This document shows positions 1 to 7,208 of a DNA stretch of 28,021 nt, piece by piece. The stretch is from Chloroflexota bacterium (GTDB taxonomy: Bacteria > Chloroflexota > Ktedonobacteria > Ktedonobacterales > Ktedonobacteraceae). The position numbers and the translations under genes are program-made. The stretch is taken from positions 1-28,021 of the forward strand of contig DAHVFL010000006.1 of NCBI GenBank assembly GCA_027316975.1. Direction: 5' to 3'. Each line of letters opens with the position of its first letter. The first letter of the stretch is position 1. The notes under the pieces were generated by a model. The model searched no databases. It was given only the letters and a program-made list of their open reading frames with translations, and was not told where the DNA came from.

Positions 1-1
1 C

Positions 2-394
2 GGTGGCTCGGTGCAGGCGGGTCTGGCGATTTACGACACCATGCGTCACCTGCCCTGCCCGATTGTCACCACCTGCGTGGGATACGCTGCCAGCTTTGGC
101 ACGGTCCTGCTGATGGCAGGCGATCATGGTTTGCGACGCGCCCTGCCACACGCCCGCATTCACATTCACCAACCTCTCATTCAGGGAGGATTAGCCGGGC
201 AGGCCACCGATATCGATATTCATGCGCGCGAAATACTGCACACGCGCGATGTGTTGAACGATATCATTCACGAACACACCGGGCAGCCAATGGAACGTAT
301 CAAGCACGATACGGAACGTGACTACTACATGAGCGCGGTGGAAGCGGTTGAGTATGGTATCATTGACGAGGTGTTGAAGTTAGCCGAAAAATAA
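2..394 (+). CDS. clpP: ATP-dependent Clp protease proteolytic subunit, 5'-truncated by window edge
   Basis: Serine protease subunit that forms the barrel-shaped peptidase core working with a Clp ATPase. The visible part begins inside the conserved GGSV oxyanion-hole loop (from position 2, in frame). It continues with the nucleophile motif (Ser in GYAASFG), the catalytic His in ARIHIHQP and the catalytic Asp in the HDTERDYYMSA stretch, so the whole triad is present. About the first third of the protein lies outside the window. The gene ends two bases before the stop of the convergent minus-strand gene, so there is no room for a separate terminator between them. No other clp gene is visible. 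The family call is secure; whether this is the main ClpP or a paralogue cannot be judged here. Confidence 0.95.
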   Translation, partial: GGSVQAGLAIYDTMRHLPCPIVTTCVGYAASFGTVLLMAGDHGLRRALPHARIHIHQPLIQGGLAGQATDIDIHAREILHTRDVLNDIIHEHTGQPMERIKHDTERDYYMSAVEAVEYGIIDEVLKLAEK

Positions 395-395
395 C

Positions 396-1199
396 TTACG
401 ATGTTTCAATTCTGACCGAGTCCATTTCCAACCACTGGCGGTCGCTTTTGAGCGTGCCGAAGCGGAAGTTGCCGCGTGGGGTTACGATGGCAAACTGGTT
501 GTCGAGCCACGCTACGAAACCAAGTGGGCGCGTGGGTGGCCGGGGAGCGCGAAGCGCCAGTTTGCCATCGACCCTGAAAGTAGCCTCGTCAGGCAACCAA
601 TCCAGTGAATAGGTGTGCCAGTCGGCCATCTCTACATCCAACACCGTTTCTTGCGCCCCCGTCAGACGCTGCATCCAGCGCGCGGCGGGGCGCGTTTCGC
701 CGCTTATCCTGCCGAGCGCGGCAGTAACTGCCAACGGGAAAGTAGAGACCAGCGCTGCAGGGCGCATACTATGCACAACCTGGGCTTTCCAGCCCCGGCC
801 AGGTACGCCGGGAACCAGCGCCATGTTGGAAGGTGGCGAGGCATAGAAAAACCACACCGCTTCTGGCAACATAAGCACATCGCCGCGCACAGAAAATGGG
901 TAGTTCCAGAAGCCGAAACCTGCTGTGCCGCGCAAAACGTTCGTCTGCTCTTTAGCGCTGTAGTGGGTAGCTGCCGGTAATGAAGAACGCGCGCGCACTT
1001 CCATTCGCACGGGAGGTTTCCAGGGAAACTTTGAGCGCGGCAAACGTCCATAATCGTCGATTTGCGCGTCGCTATACTGGCCCTGTTGCACGGCATCGCA
1101 CAACATACGCAGGCTCGAATCCGCAACCTGGAGCGTGCCACTACCGGTGCAGGTCTGTACCCAGCGCGTATCTAGCGTTTCTGTGAAGTCGTCGAACAT
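396..1199 (-). CDS. ConA-like lectin/glucanase-fold (GH16-like) protein of unknown activity
   Basis: A 267-residue soluble protein without signal peptide. The C-terminal third (DWHTYSLDWLPDEATFRVDG, then GFVAWLDNQFA) has the WHTY-x-LDW-x-P-D/E and F-x-VDG pattern typical of the concanavalin A-like lectin/glucanase fold seen in glycoside hydrolase family 16 relatives. I do not see the GH16 catalytic ExDxxE motif, so it may bind or act on a different substrate. Start ATG at 1199 has a purine-rich AAAGGG upstream. It is convergent with clpP, with stop codons almost touching, and lies just downstream of the regulator gene on the same strand. Fold assignment is by motif only; the specific function is unknown. 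Confidence 0.6.
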   Translation of the reverse strand: MFDDFTETLDTRWVQTCTGSGTLQVADSSLRMLCDAVQQGQYSDAQIDDYGRLPRSKFPWKPPVRMEVRARSSLPAATHYSAKEQTNVLRGTAGFGFWNYPFSVRGDVLMLPEAVWFFYASPPSNMALVPGVPGRGWKAQVVHSMRPAALVSTFPLAVTAALGRISGETRPAARWMQRLTGAQETVLDVEMADWHTYSLDWLPDEATFRVDGKLALRAPRPPTRPLGFVAWLDNQFAIVTPRGNFRFGTLKSDRQWLEMDSVRIETS

Positions 1200-1225
1200 T
1201 GCAACCCTTTACCATCGCGCCTACC

Positions 1226-2212
1226 TTATGCCGGTATAGCCTGTTTCTGTCTCTGTACCGCCAGAAGGGTCTCTTCCAGTTCTTCCCATACTATCTGTTC
1301 TGCCTCCTGAGACGATTGCTTTGTTTCCGCAACAATTTCTAGCGTGCGGCTGTGGAAATCGCTGAAGTAATTGCGCTGTACGGTGTGTAGTGGCATGACT
1401 TCAAGCCGGATATCACTCGATTCGTAAAATTCGTGGGGTTCAAAGGCAATCGCGAGCATATTGGCATAATTGCGAATGAACGCGAGCCGGTGCTGAGACA
1501 GGAAAAAATTCGGCTGGGTGCTGGAAACCAGCATACAGCCAGCGCATCTACCAGAAAGTAAAATGGGGGCCGCTGCCGCGCTCAGTTCAAAATCTACCTG
1601 GTGAGCGGGAAGCAGACTAGAGTTGCTGCTAATATCGTTGTTTTGAACCTCTCTACAGCTACTCACACACAGCCCGGCCAGAGATTCCGCGCCCAGGAAC
1701 ATTGCTTGCTGATCGAGATTTCCCGGCCAGGGAGATGTGCCAAAAGCGGCGGTTTCGCGCAAAGAACGTATGTGAGTATGCTTATCTGTCTTCATACAGC
1801 GCACAACTGTGATCGCTATACCCAGCCGGTCAGGGTCCAGTTGCCCGATAGCTTGTTCAATGATGAGCCTGCATAGCGACCAGTAGCGTATTTCTTTGTG
1901 GGATTTGGCGCGGGCCGATAAGACGCTCGTAATAAACAGTGCTGGAATATCTTTTGTGGCATCAATAGCGTCGGTGTAAAACGCATCGGCATAGTCATCA
2001 CCAAGCAGGTCAATGAATTGCTCGCGATACTCGGGGATCACATCCAATAGTTGCTTGAGGTTCTGCACTCGAGGTTCGGCTTTGCCGTTGATCCAGCGTT
2101 TGATATTTACTGCATGTTTACCAATTTCGTTGTCGATACGCTTCCTGATCTCAGGTTCCTGAATAATCAACTTCAGCAGTTCGCGCCAGTCCGTCACATC
2201 ATTGTATTGCAT
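1226..2212 (-). CDS. HTH (XRE-like) regulator with GAF-like sensor region
   Basis: A 328-residue protein. Residues about 10-60 (LIIQEPEIRKRI... IKRWINGKAEPRVQNLKQLL) look like a lambda-repressor-type helix-turn-helix. Residues about 90-260 resemble a GAF domain: an alternating hydrophobic pattern, a cluster around FLGAESLAG and a Cys-containing AAPILLSGRCAGCMLVSS strand followed by LAFIRNYANMLAIAF. It is probably a cytosolic sensor-regulator whose ligand is unknown. The start ATG at 2212 is supported by GGGAGG six bases upstream. The downstream gene begins 27 bases after its stop, so the two may be co-transcribed. The GAF call is from pattern only; a redox or metal role for the Cys residues is possible but unproven. 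Confidence 0.65.
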   Translation of the reverse strand: MQYNDVTDWRELLKLIIQEPEIRKRIDNEIGKHAVNIKRWINGKAEPRVQNLKQLLDVIPEYREQFIDLLGDDYADAFYTDAIDATKDIPALFITSVLSARAKSHKEIRYWSLCRLIIEQAIGQLDPDRLGIAITVVRCMKTDKHTHIRSLRETAAFGTSPWPGNLDQQAMFLGAESLAGLCVSSCREVQNNDISSNSSLLPAHQVDFELSAAAAPILLSGRCAGCMLVSSTQPNFFLSQHRLAFIRNYANMLAIAFEPHEFYESSDIRLEVMPLHTVQRNYFSDFHSRTLEIVAETKQSSQEAEQIVWEELEETLLAVQRQKQAIPA

Positions 2213-2294
2213 ACCGTCCCTCCCTGCGCCTGTAATTACATCTAAAATACCCTTATACGCCTCATGATAGCAATTCTACTGCCAGAAGTCAACA

Positions 2295-2376
2295 GTAGCG
2301 ACACCCCTTGCGGGTGTCCCGTCTCCCTGCACTGCACGATAGTCGCGCACGGGACACCCGCAAGGGGTGTCGCTAC
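2295..2376. repeat. Inverted pair of GTAG-CTTGC hairpin repeats (28-bp perfect arms)
   Basis: Positions 2295-2322 and 2349-2376 are perfect inverted copies with a 26-base spacer. Each arm is also a small hairpin: GTAGCG, then a stem ACACCC, the loop CTTGC, and the stem GGGTGT. The same constant parts with a different but still complementary stem recur at 26628-26658. It lies between the regulator promoter region and the stop of the small membrane protein gene. Confidence 0.9.
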
Positions 2377-2428
2377 CGGGTTCTGCGTCACGCTGAAGGG
2401 CGTGGCTCGCCATGTCTGATGCTATAGA

Positions 2429-2635
2429 TTAGCGTTTCCCCCTGGCTTCGCGATAGAGCGTTGCTGAAAGGACGAGTAGCGCGGCGACAATCAGAATGGG
2501 GCCGATGGCAACACGCAAAGGAGCCAACGCCGCGATGTTGGCGATCAGGCCAAGCACAATGGCGATGATGAGGATGCCAATCAGGATAATCATGTCGCCC
2601 ACGATAAAATTGTAGATGGCTTTCAGGGTCTTCAT
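2429..2635 (-). CDS. Small two-helix membrane protein
   Basis: 68 residues with two hydrophobic segments (about 13-35 and 41-60) and a basic tail, so an inner-membrane protein. Its ATG overlaps the TGA of the preceding permease gene by four bases (ATGA), which indicates translational coupling and suggests the two products act together. No named family recognised. Confidence 0.8.
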   Translation of the reverse strand: MKTLKAIYNFIVGDMIILIGILIIAIVLGLIANIAALAPLRVAIGPILIVAALLVLSATLYREARGKR

Positions 2636-3420
2636 GGGCGCGCCTCCTCCAGCGCTTCCGCTTTACTGAGCGCCAGTTGACGCCGTTTCTGCTGCTTCAG
2701 GAATGTGACCAGCAGGTAGGATGCCAGTAAGAAGATGACGGCCAGGATGGGAATAAACGCATCAGATAGAGGCCATTCATAGTTGAAACCCTCGGCTGCC
2801 CAGAAGGTGCCGAAAGAGGTAAGCATAACTCCAACCACAAACTTGAGTGTATTTTCGGGAACTTTCGTCAATGGAGCTTTGACAAGAACACCAGCCGTAA
2901 TAACCAGTATACCCGCGATGGCCGCGCCAATAGCCGCGGAGCCGATGCCGTTCCCGGCAGTCGATTGAATGCTGCTCCCAAAGGTAATTACGATAAAGGC
3001 AACTTCCAGCCCCTCGAGCAATACCGCTTTATAAGAGAGCGCCACGCCGAAAGGATGAATACGGGGCGCGATAGTTTCGCCACGCGCGCGCACTTCCGCC
3101 ATTGTCTCTTCAAAAATGGCCTCTTCGTCATGCAGCGACTTCAGTCCGCTATAGCGCAGGATGGCTTTTTTCAACCATTTCAGACCGAAAAGAATTAGAA
3201 TGATGCCAACAAAAAGACGTAAATCGGTGAGGGGAACCCATTTAACCAGCGCGACACCGAGCGTACCAACGATTAGCGCAAGCGTGGCTGCGGCTGCCAA
3301 CGCTCCAACCAGCGAACTGCGCCAGTTTATGGTAATGCCCACAACAAGCACGATAGTAAAAGCTTCGACAAATTCGACCGCCGAGGCCAGAAACGCTGCC
3401 GAAGCAATAGCCCATTCCAT
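2632..3420 (-). CDS. FTR1/COG4280-like polytopic membrane permease
   Basis: 262 residues with roughly seven hydrophobic segments. Two related motifs sit in two helices: E16-F-V-E19-A near the N terminus and E136-G-L-E139-V in the middle, resembling the REGLE motif by which FTR1-type iron permeases bind metal, though the Arg is absent. This suggests an internally duplicated metal or cation permease of the COG4280 type. A charged cytosolic loop (about 95-120) separates the halves. I chose the ATG at 3420 because AAGGAG lies nine bases upstream; the in-frame ATG at 3441 has no ribosome binding site. It is first in a two-gene operon with the small membrane protein. Transport substrate is inferred only loosely. 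Confidence 0.7.
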   Translation of the reverse strand: MEWAIASAAFLASAVEFVEAFTIVLVVGITINWRSSLVGALAAAATLALIVGTLGVALVKWVPLTDLRLFVGIILILFGLKWLKKAILRYSGLKSLHDEEAIFEETMAEVRARGETIAPRIHPFGVALSYKAVLLEGLEVAFIVITFGSSIQSTAGNGIGSAAIGAAIAGILVITAGVLVKAPLTKVPENTLKFVVGVMLTSFGTFWAAEGFNYEWPLSDAFIPILAVIFLLASYLLVTFLKQQKRRQLALSKAEALEEARP

Positions 3421-3444
3421 CGGGACGAACTCCTTTCCCATGTG

Positions 3445-3489
3445 TCAGGAGAACTTTATGTAGCGACGCTCCACGTAGGCGCCCAGCAT
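3445..3489 (-). CDS. Possible 14-codon leader peptide upstream of the permease operon
   Basis: A short open frame (14 codons plus TGA) reads MLGAYVERRYIKFS. It has AAGGAG eight bases before its ATG and an extended -10 (TGTTACAAT) just upstream at 3506-3514. It ends 24 bases before the permease start. It may be a leader peptide, or a chance frame through a GTAGCG-type repeat that covers part of it. Confidence 0.3.
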   Translation of the reverse strand: MLGAYVERRYIKFS

Positions 3490-3505
3490 AGCAGTGTCTC
3501 CTTTA

Positions 3506-3514
3506 ATTGTAACA
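3506..3514 (-). promoter_or_regulatory. Extended -10 promoter for the permease operon
   Basis: Read on the minus strand the sequence is TGT-TACAAT, an extended -10 box. The predicted start falls near the AAGGAG of the leader frame. No clear -35 is seen. Confidence 0.5.
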
Positions 3515-3531
3515 CAAAATGGAGTTCGCGT

Positions 3532-4389
3532 TTATTTTTTGGAGGCGATCAGTTGCAGCCAGTTGCGCGGTGTCTCAGTTACGCCCATTTCCCGGCCAGC
3601 CTCGTAGACAGCAACTTCCAGCGCTGCCGCGCCCAGCGACAATGGCACACCCGGCAACGCTCCTTCGATGAAGAGCCAGTAGTGACCTATATCGCACCAG
3701 GCATCCACTGAAACGATGCCTGTTTCCTGGTGCGCCTGGACGTGCGCAAAACCGGCCTGTTTAAGCTGCGAGACATACTCTTTACTATTGAGCCATTGCA
3801 TCGCCATGGCCTTTGCCTCGCGCGACAGGCGCACTTCGGGATGTTCCTTGCGCAGCCAGCGCACGGCGCGACTGGTCCATAGTCGATAGAAACGTTCCGT
3901 TCCCTCGACATAGGTGCCGTCGTAAAAACCGCTATTGCAGGCAAAAACGCCATCGGGAGCAAGAATACTCGCCATTAGCCTGAAAGCAGCGAGCTTATCA
4001 GGCAACAGGTGGATAGCGTTGCAGAAGAAAGCGGCGTCGGCATTTTGCACGATACGCGGCAGGTCGCTCGCCTCGCCTTGAATAAATTCCGCCTTCGCGC
4101 CAATTATTTCCATGCCTTTTTGCGCTCGTCGCAACGCCTCCGCCGAGGGGTCAACGCCTATGATGCGCACCTGTTTGTGCTGGCGTTGCATCTCTTGCGC
4201 GATCAGACGGGTGACGGCTCCCGTGCCACATGCCATATCTACGACGGTCAGCGTGGCGTTAGCAGGGCGCGCCGCCAGGGAGGTGAGAGCCTGGCGAACG
4301 AGCGAGCGGTTGATTTCGGTGTAAAAGGGATGCGCGGCAAACGCCTCGAATGTAAACCGGTTCGTTTCTTCTGTTTCAATCATACTCAT
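3532..4389 (-). CDS. Class I SAM-dependent methyltransferase
   Basis: 285 residues. Rossmann-fold SAM-binding motif I is VVDMACGTGAVTRLI, followed by the acidic end of strand 2 (IIGVDPSAEALRRA) and motif IV-like NADAAFFCNAIHLL. It is a small-molecule-type class I methyltransferase; the C-terminal half, rich in aromatic residues and Trp, probably forms the substrate lid. I chose ATG 4389 because AGGAG lies eight bases upstream; an upstream in-frame ATG at 4416 lacks this. Substrate unknown. It stands alone between the permease promoter and the reductase gene. Confidence 0.85.
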   Translation of the reverse strand: MSMIETEETNRFTFEAFAAHPFYTEINRSLVRQALTSLAARPANATLTVVDMACGTGAVTRLIAQEMQRQHKQVRIIGVDPSAEALRRAQKGMEIIGAKAEFIQGEASDLPRIVQNADAAFFCNAIHLLPDKLAAFRLMASILAPDGVFACNSGFYDGTYVEGTERFYRLWTSRAVRWLRKEHPEVRLSREAKAMAMQWLNSKEYVSQLKQAGFAHVQAHQETGIVSVDAWCDIGHYWLFIEGALPGVPLSLGAAALEVAVYEAGREMGVTETPRNWLQLIASKK

Positions 4390-4473
4390 AGGGCAGTCTC
4401 CTTCAAATGAACCCACATTTAACTTTTAGATGGAAACTGCGCTCAAAAAGTTTCACGAATATACCCTGCGTCA

Positions 4474-5238
4474 TCAAATATGCATGGACATCCCGCCATC
4501 CACAGCCAGAATCTGGCCGGTGATATAGCCCGCCTCCGGCAAGCATAGAAAATTGATGGCCGATGCTATTTCTTCCGGTGTGCCATGCCGGCCCAGCGGG
4601 GTAACATCGAGCATAAATTTGCGCTGCTGGTCCGTTAAGATAGAGGTGAGTTCGGTAGGAATGAAGCCCGGCGCGATGGCATTGGCCGTAATGGTGCGAC
4701 TCGCCATTTCGCGCGCTGTGCTGATGGTGAGCGCGATAATGCCTGCCTTAGACGCACTGTAATTGGCCTGTCCTGCACTGCCTAACAGACCCGCTGGTGA
4801 AGAAATATTCACGATACGTCCCCAGCGCGCTCTCATCATGCTGCGCAGCGCAGCCTTCGTGCAAAGAAAAGCTGAACGTAAATTAGTCGAGATCACGTGG
4901 TCAAAGTCGGCGGGCGTCATTTGCAAAATAAGCTTATCTCGTGTAGTACCCGCGTTGTTGACCAGGATTGTCACCCCGCCAATCGCGCTAGCGGCCTCTG
5001 CGAAGAGACGATTGACCTCTTCTTCCTGGCTCACGTCAGCCTGAATCGCAACACAACGTCTCCCCGACGCCTCAATTTGCTCTTTAACCTCTGCTGCCGC
5101 GCCAGCGTTATTGCGAAAATTGACAATTATATCAGCGCCAGACTGTGCCAGACGCAGGGCGGTTGCGCGCCCAATGCCCTGGCTACTGCCAGTCACAAGC
5201 GCGATTTTGCCTGCCAGTGGCAAATGCTGTTCTGCCAT
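4474..5238 (-). CDS. SDR-family 3-oxoacyl-ACP reductase-like enzyme
   Basis: 254-residue classical short-chain dehydrogenase/reductase. It shows the NAD(P)-binding TGSSQGIG (16-23), NNAG (94-97), the catalytic Ser147, Tyr160 and Lys164 (YxxxK), and the C-terminal GYITGQILAVDGGM typical of FabG proteins. Length matches the family. It most likely reduces a 3-oxoacyl thioester with NADPH, but FabG-like paralogues have many substrates and no other fatty acid synthesis gene is nearby, so I leave the symbol empty. A second, more divergent SDR lies at 12060-12836. Confidence 0.9.
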   Translation of the reverse strand: MAEQHLPLAGKIALVTGSSQGIGRATALRLAQSGADIIVNFRNNAGAAAEVKEQIEASGRRCVAIQADVSQEEEVNRLFAEAASAIGGVTILVNNAGTTRDKLILQMTPADFDHVISTNLRSAFLCTKAALRSMMRARWGRIVNISSPAGLLGSAGQANYSASKAGIIALTISTAREMASRTITANAIAPGFIPTELTSILTDQQRKFMLDVTPLGRHGTPEEIASAINFLCLPEAGYITGQILAVDGGMSMHI

Positions 5239-5339
5239 GCTCTATTCTCTCCCTCCGCGTTGTTTTTTCCACCGCCCACTCCGCCACATTGCGTGTAGTA
5301 TAGCACAATTTTACTAAACTGCTTCACATGGTAAAGAAG

Positions 5340-5392
5340 AGACGAGCATCCAACGCGAGATGGCGTCGCCATCTCGCGTTGGATGCTCGTCT
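5340..5392. repeat. Loop-free perfect palindrome, 26-bp arms
   Basis: Positions 5340-5365 are the exact reverse complement of 5367-5392, with a single central base at 5366. It starts one base after the stop codon of the ABC remnant, in its transcriptional direction, and could serve as a terminator or be a mobile palindromic repeat. Confidence 0.95.
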
Positions 5393-5641
5393 TTATTCCT
5401 CTCCAGCGATCTCGCCGTGCCACAGTCTGCGCATCTCTTCGTTGGTGGCAAGCAGTTCGCTGAGCGTACCCTGCGCGTCGATTATGCCGTCTGTGAGGAC
5501 GATGATGTTGTCGGCGCGCTGGAGGGCGGCGTGCCGGTGTGTGACCACCAGGCAGGTAGCATCTTTCCGGGCAAAAACTCGTTCCCACAGGCTCTGCTCG
5601 GTCTGCACATCAAGCGCGTTCGACAGGTCATCGAAGACCAC
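5393..5641 (-). pseudogene. C-terminal remnant of an ABC transporter ATP-binding protein
   Basis: 82 codons matching only the end of an ABC nucleotide-binding domain: the last part of Walker B with the D-loop (VFDDLSNALD), the H-loop His in VVTHRHAA, and the usual tail (ADNIIVLTDGIIDAQGTLSELL). Walker A, Q-loop and signature motif are absent. The frame opens with GTG immediately after the TAA of the pentapeptide gene (TAAGTG), so the break point lies exactly at that junction. It cannot hydrolyse ATP alone. Most likely a deletion joined the pentapeptide gene to the 3' end of an ABC gene. It could still be translated by coupling. Confidence 0.85.
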
Positions 5642-6595
5642 TTAACTTACCCTTGCTCGTTTTCTGCCGTTTTGTCCTATCCTGGAAATGGCTGTATCAA
5701 ATGCTCCAGTATGCGTATTTTCTGGTTTTTGTGCTGGAAGACTTGCTGCCTCTCGGTCCTGCGGGTTATCATTTGATGCTTGTGGAGACAAAAGAGGCGA
5801 CTCTATCCCCTGGGGAGTGATAGAGGGGTCCGTGTTTTTCGTAGGAGTAGCAGGTACTCGCGTGCGGGTTATATCGATTTCTGGATCAAGCTGCGTTGTA
5901 TGATCGTAGCTCGCGTGATACAGTTGCTGCGGCGTCAAGTTGCGCGCGCCGGGCAAATGTGCCCTGTATAAAATGGCATCATGCAGATCAGCGACCAGCA
6001 TGTTCGCTCCTGACAGGTTGGCATCGCGCAAATCAGCGTCGGTCAGGTTGGCTCCTACCAGGCTTGCCCCGGCCAGATTTGCCCCGGCCAGACACGCGCC
6101 GCGCAAATCAGCCATGTAGAAATTGGCTCCGCTGAGCTGGGCTTTACGGAAATCTGCTTCTCCCAGGTAGCGGTGAGAGAAATCGCGCTCGCGCAAATCA
6201 GCCTCGTAAAACGTTGGTGGTTGCCAGTTTGGCGGCGCGTAGGTAACATGGTGATGCCCATCTAGCGAAAGTGGCGTTTCCTCAACCCTGGGCAACGTGT
6301 TAAGCGCGTATTCCTGGCTTAATTTTTGGGAATGGTCATTGAATCGAGCTTCCCACTGCTGCCACTCTTCCTGCATGTGCTGTACCTGGCTCGTGATTTG
6401 TTGCTCGAAGAGTAGTGAGGCTTTTCTTTCTCGCATTTGCCATGCATACTGATGGCCCTCCTGCGCATTTTCCCACGCCTCACGCTCAACCGTCCTTTCA
6501 TCTAACGCGCCCAATTGGATGCGCAAAGCAAGTAATGCGCCGATGGCTGCCGTTAGCAGACTGACAATTCCCCCAACAATTACAAATAGCATCAT
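5642..6595 (-). CDS. Membrane-anchored pentapeptide-repeat protein
   Basis: 317 residues: an N-terminal membrane helix (about 2-26), a charged, probably coiled-coil segment (about 30-110), then pentapeptide repeats (about 130-215; A(D/N)Lxx units such as GANLAGASLVGANLTDADLRDANL) that form a right-handed quadrilateral beta-helix, and a low-complexity Pro/Ser/Thr-rich basic tail. Such proteins act as scaffolds or protein-interaction modules; function here is unknown. A GGTGGG sequence lies just upstream of the tandem ATGs at 6595. The gene is directly followed by the ABC remnant, so its last residues may have been altered by the rearrangement. Confidence 0.85.
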   Translation of the reverse strand: MMLFVIVGGIVSLLTAAIGALLALRIQLGALDERTVEREAWENAQEGHQYAWQMRERKASLLFEQQITSQVQHMQEEWQQWEARFNDHSQKLSQEYALNTLPRVEETPLSLDGHHHVTYAPPNWQPPTFYEADLRERDFSHRYLGEADFRKAQLSGANFYMADLRGACLAGANLAGASLVGANLTDADLRDANLSGANMLVADLHDAILYRAHLPGARNLTPQQLYHASYDHTTQLDPEIDITRTRVPATPTKNTDPSITPQGIESPLLSPQASNDNPQDREAASLPAQKPENTHTGAFDTAISRIGQNGRKRARVS

Positions 6596-6723
6596 TGTGT
6601 CCCACCCCTGTTTTACGTTGAGTATTCAGAAGTCCGAAAATAGTAAACAAGCATATACATAGGTCTATTTCGTATGACGGAAGCCCTGAGTATGAGTAAC
6701 AATCGCTGCGTTCGGTTGGTCTC

Positions 6724-6783
6724 TTGACAAAAAACGAATCACAAGGTACTATAACGATAGCGGATATATCCATGTATGATATA
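6724..6783 (+). promoter_or_regulatory. padR-operon promoter and candidate operator
   Basis: TTGACA (6724-6729), a 17-base spacer and TACTAT (6747-6752) form a good sigma-70-type promoter. Downstream lies a dyad TATATC-N7-GATATA (6765-6783), a plausible autoregulatory site for the PadR protein. The dyad role is inferred from position. Confidence 0.65.
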
Positions 6784-6827
6784 ACTGTACAATATCGGGT
6801 AATACCCTTCAAAACTGGGAGTAACAC

Positions 6828-7208
6828 ATGAAAAACGAATCACGTAATGCGGAGGAAATGATCCCGCTCACACCCGCTGTGCTGCATATCCTGCTGGCGC
6901 TGGCTGACGGCGAGCGTCACGGGTACGGCATTATGCAGGAGGTGACGAGGCGCGCTGGAGGTCACGTGAAAATGGGGCCTGGCACGCTGTATGGATCGAT
7001 CAAACGTATGCTGGCCGATGGCCTGATTGAAGAGACGGGCGAGCGGCCCGATCCCGCGCTGGACGATGAAAGACGGCGCTACTATCGCCTCACCAGTTTC
7101 GGTTTGCGGGTTATGCAAGCTGAAGTGCTGCGTCTCCATCAAATTGTGCTACTGGCCCGGTCGAAACAGGTCATAGGCGGCTCAGAGGCCATAGGAGGTC
7201 TATCATGA
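6828..7208 (+). CDS. PadR-family transcriptional regulator
   Basis: 126 residues with the PadR winged-helix fold: LTPAVLHILLALADGERHGYGIMQEVTRR (recognition of the HGYxI motif), GPGTLYGSIKRMLADGLIEE, and the wing RRYYRLTSFGLRVMQAE. A typical small PadR repressor that dimerises through its C-terminal helix and senses a ligand. ATG 6828 has GGGAG seven bases upstream. Its TGA overlaps the ATG of the phosphatase fusion by four bases, so the two are co-translated. PadR genes paired with a membrane or permease gene are common in Chloroflexota and Acidobacteria; here the partner is altered. Confidence 0.92.
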   Translation: MKNESRNAEEMIPLTPAVLHILLALADGERHGYGIMQEVTRRAGGHVKMGPGTLYGSIKRMLADGLIEETGERPDPALDDERRRYYRLTSFGLRVMQAEVLRLHQIVLLARSKQVIGGSEAIGGLS

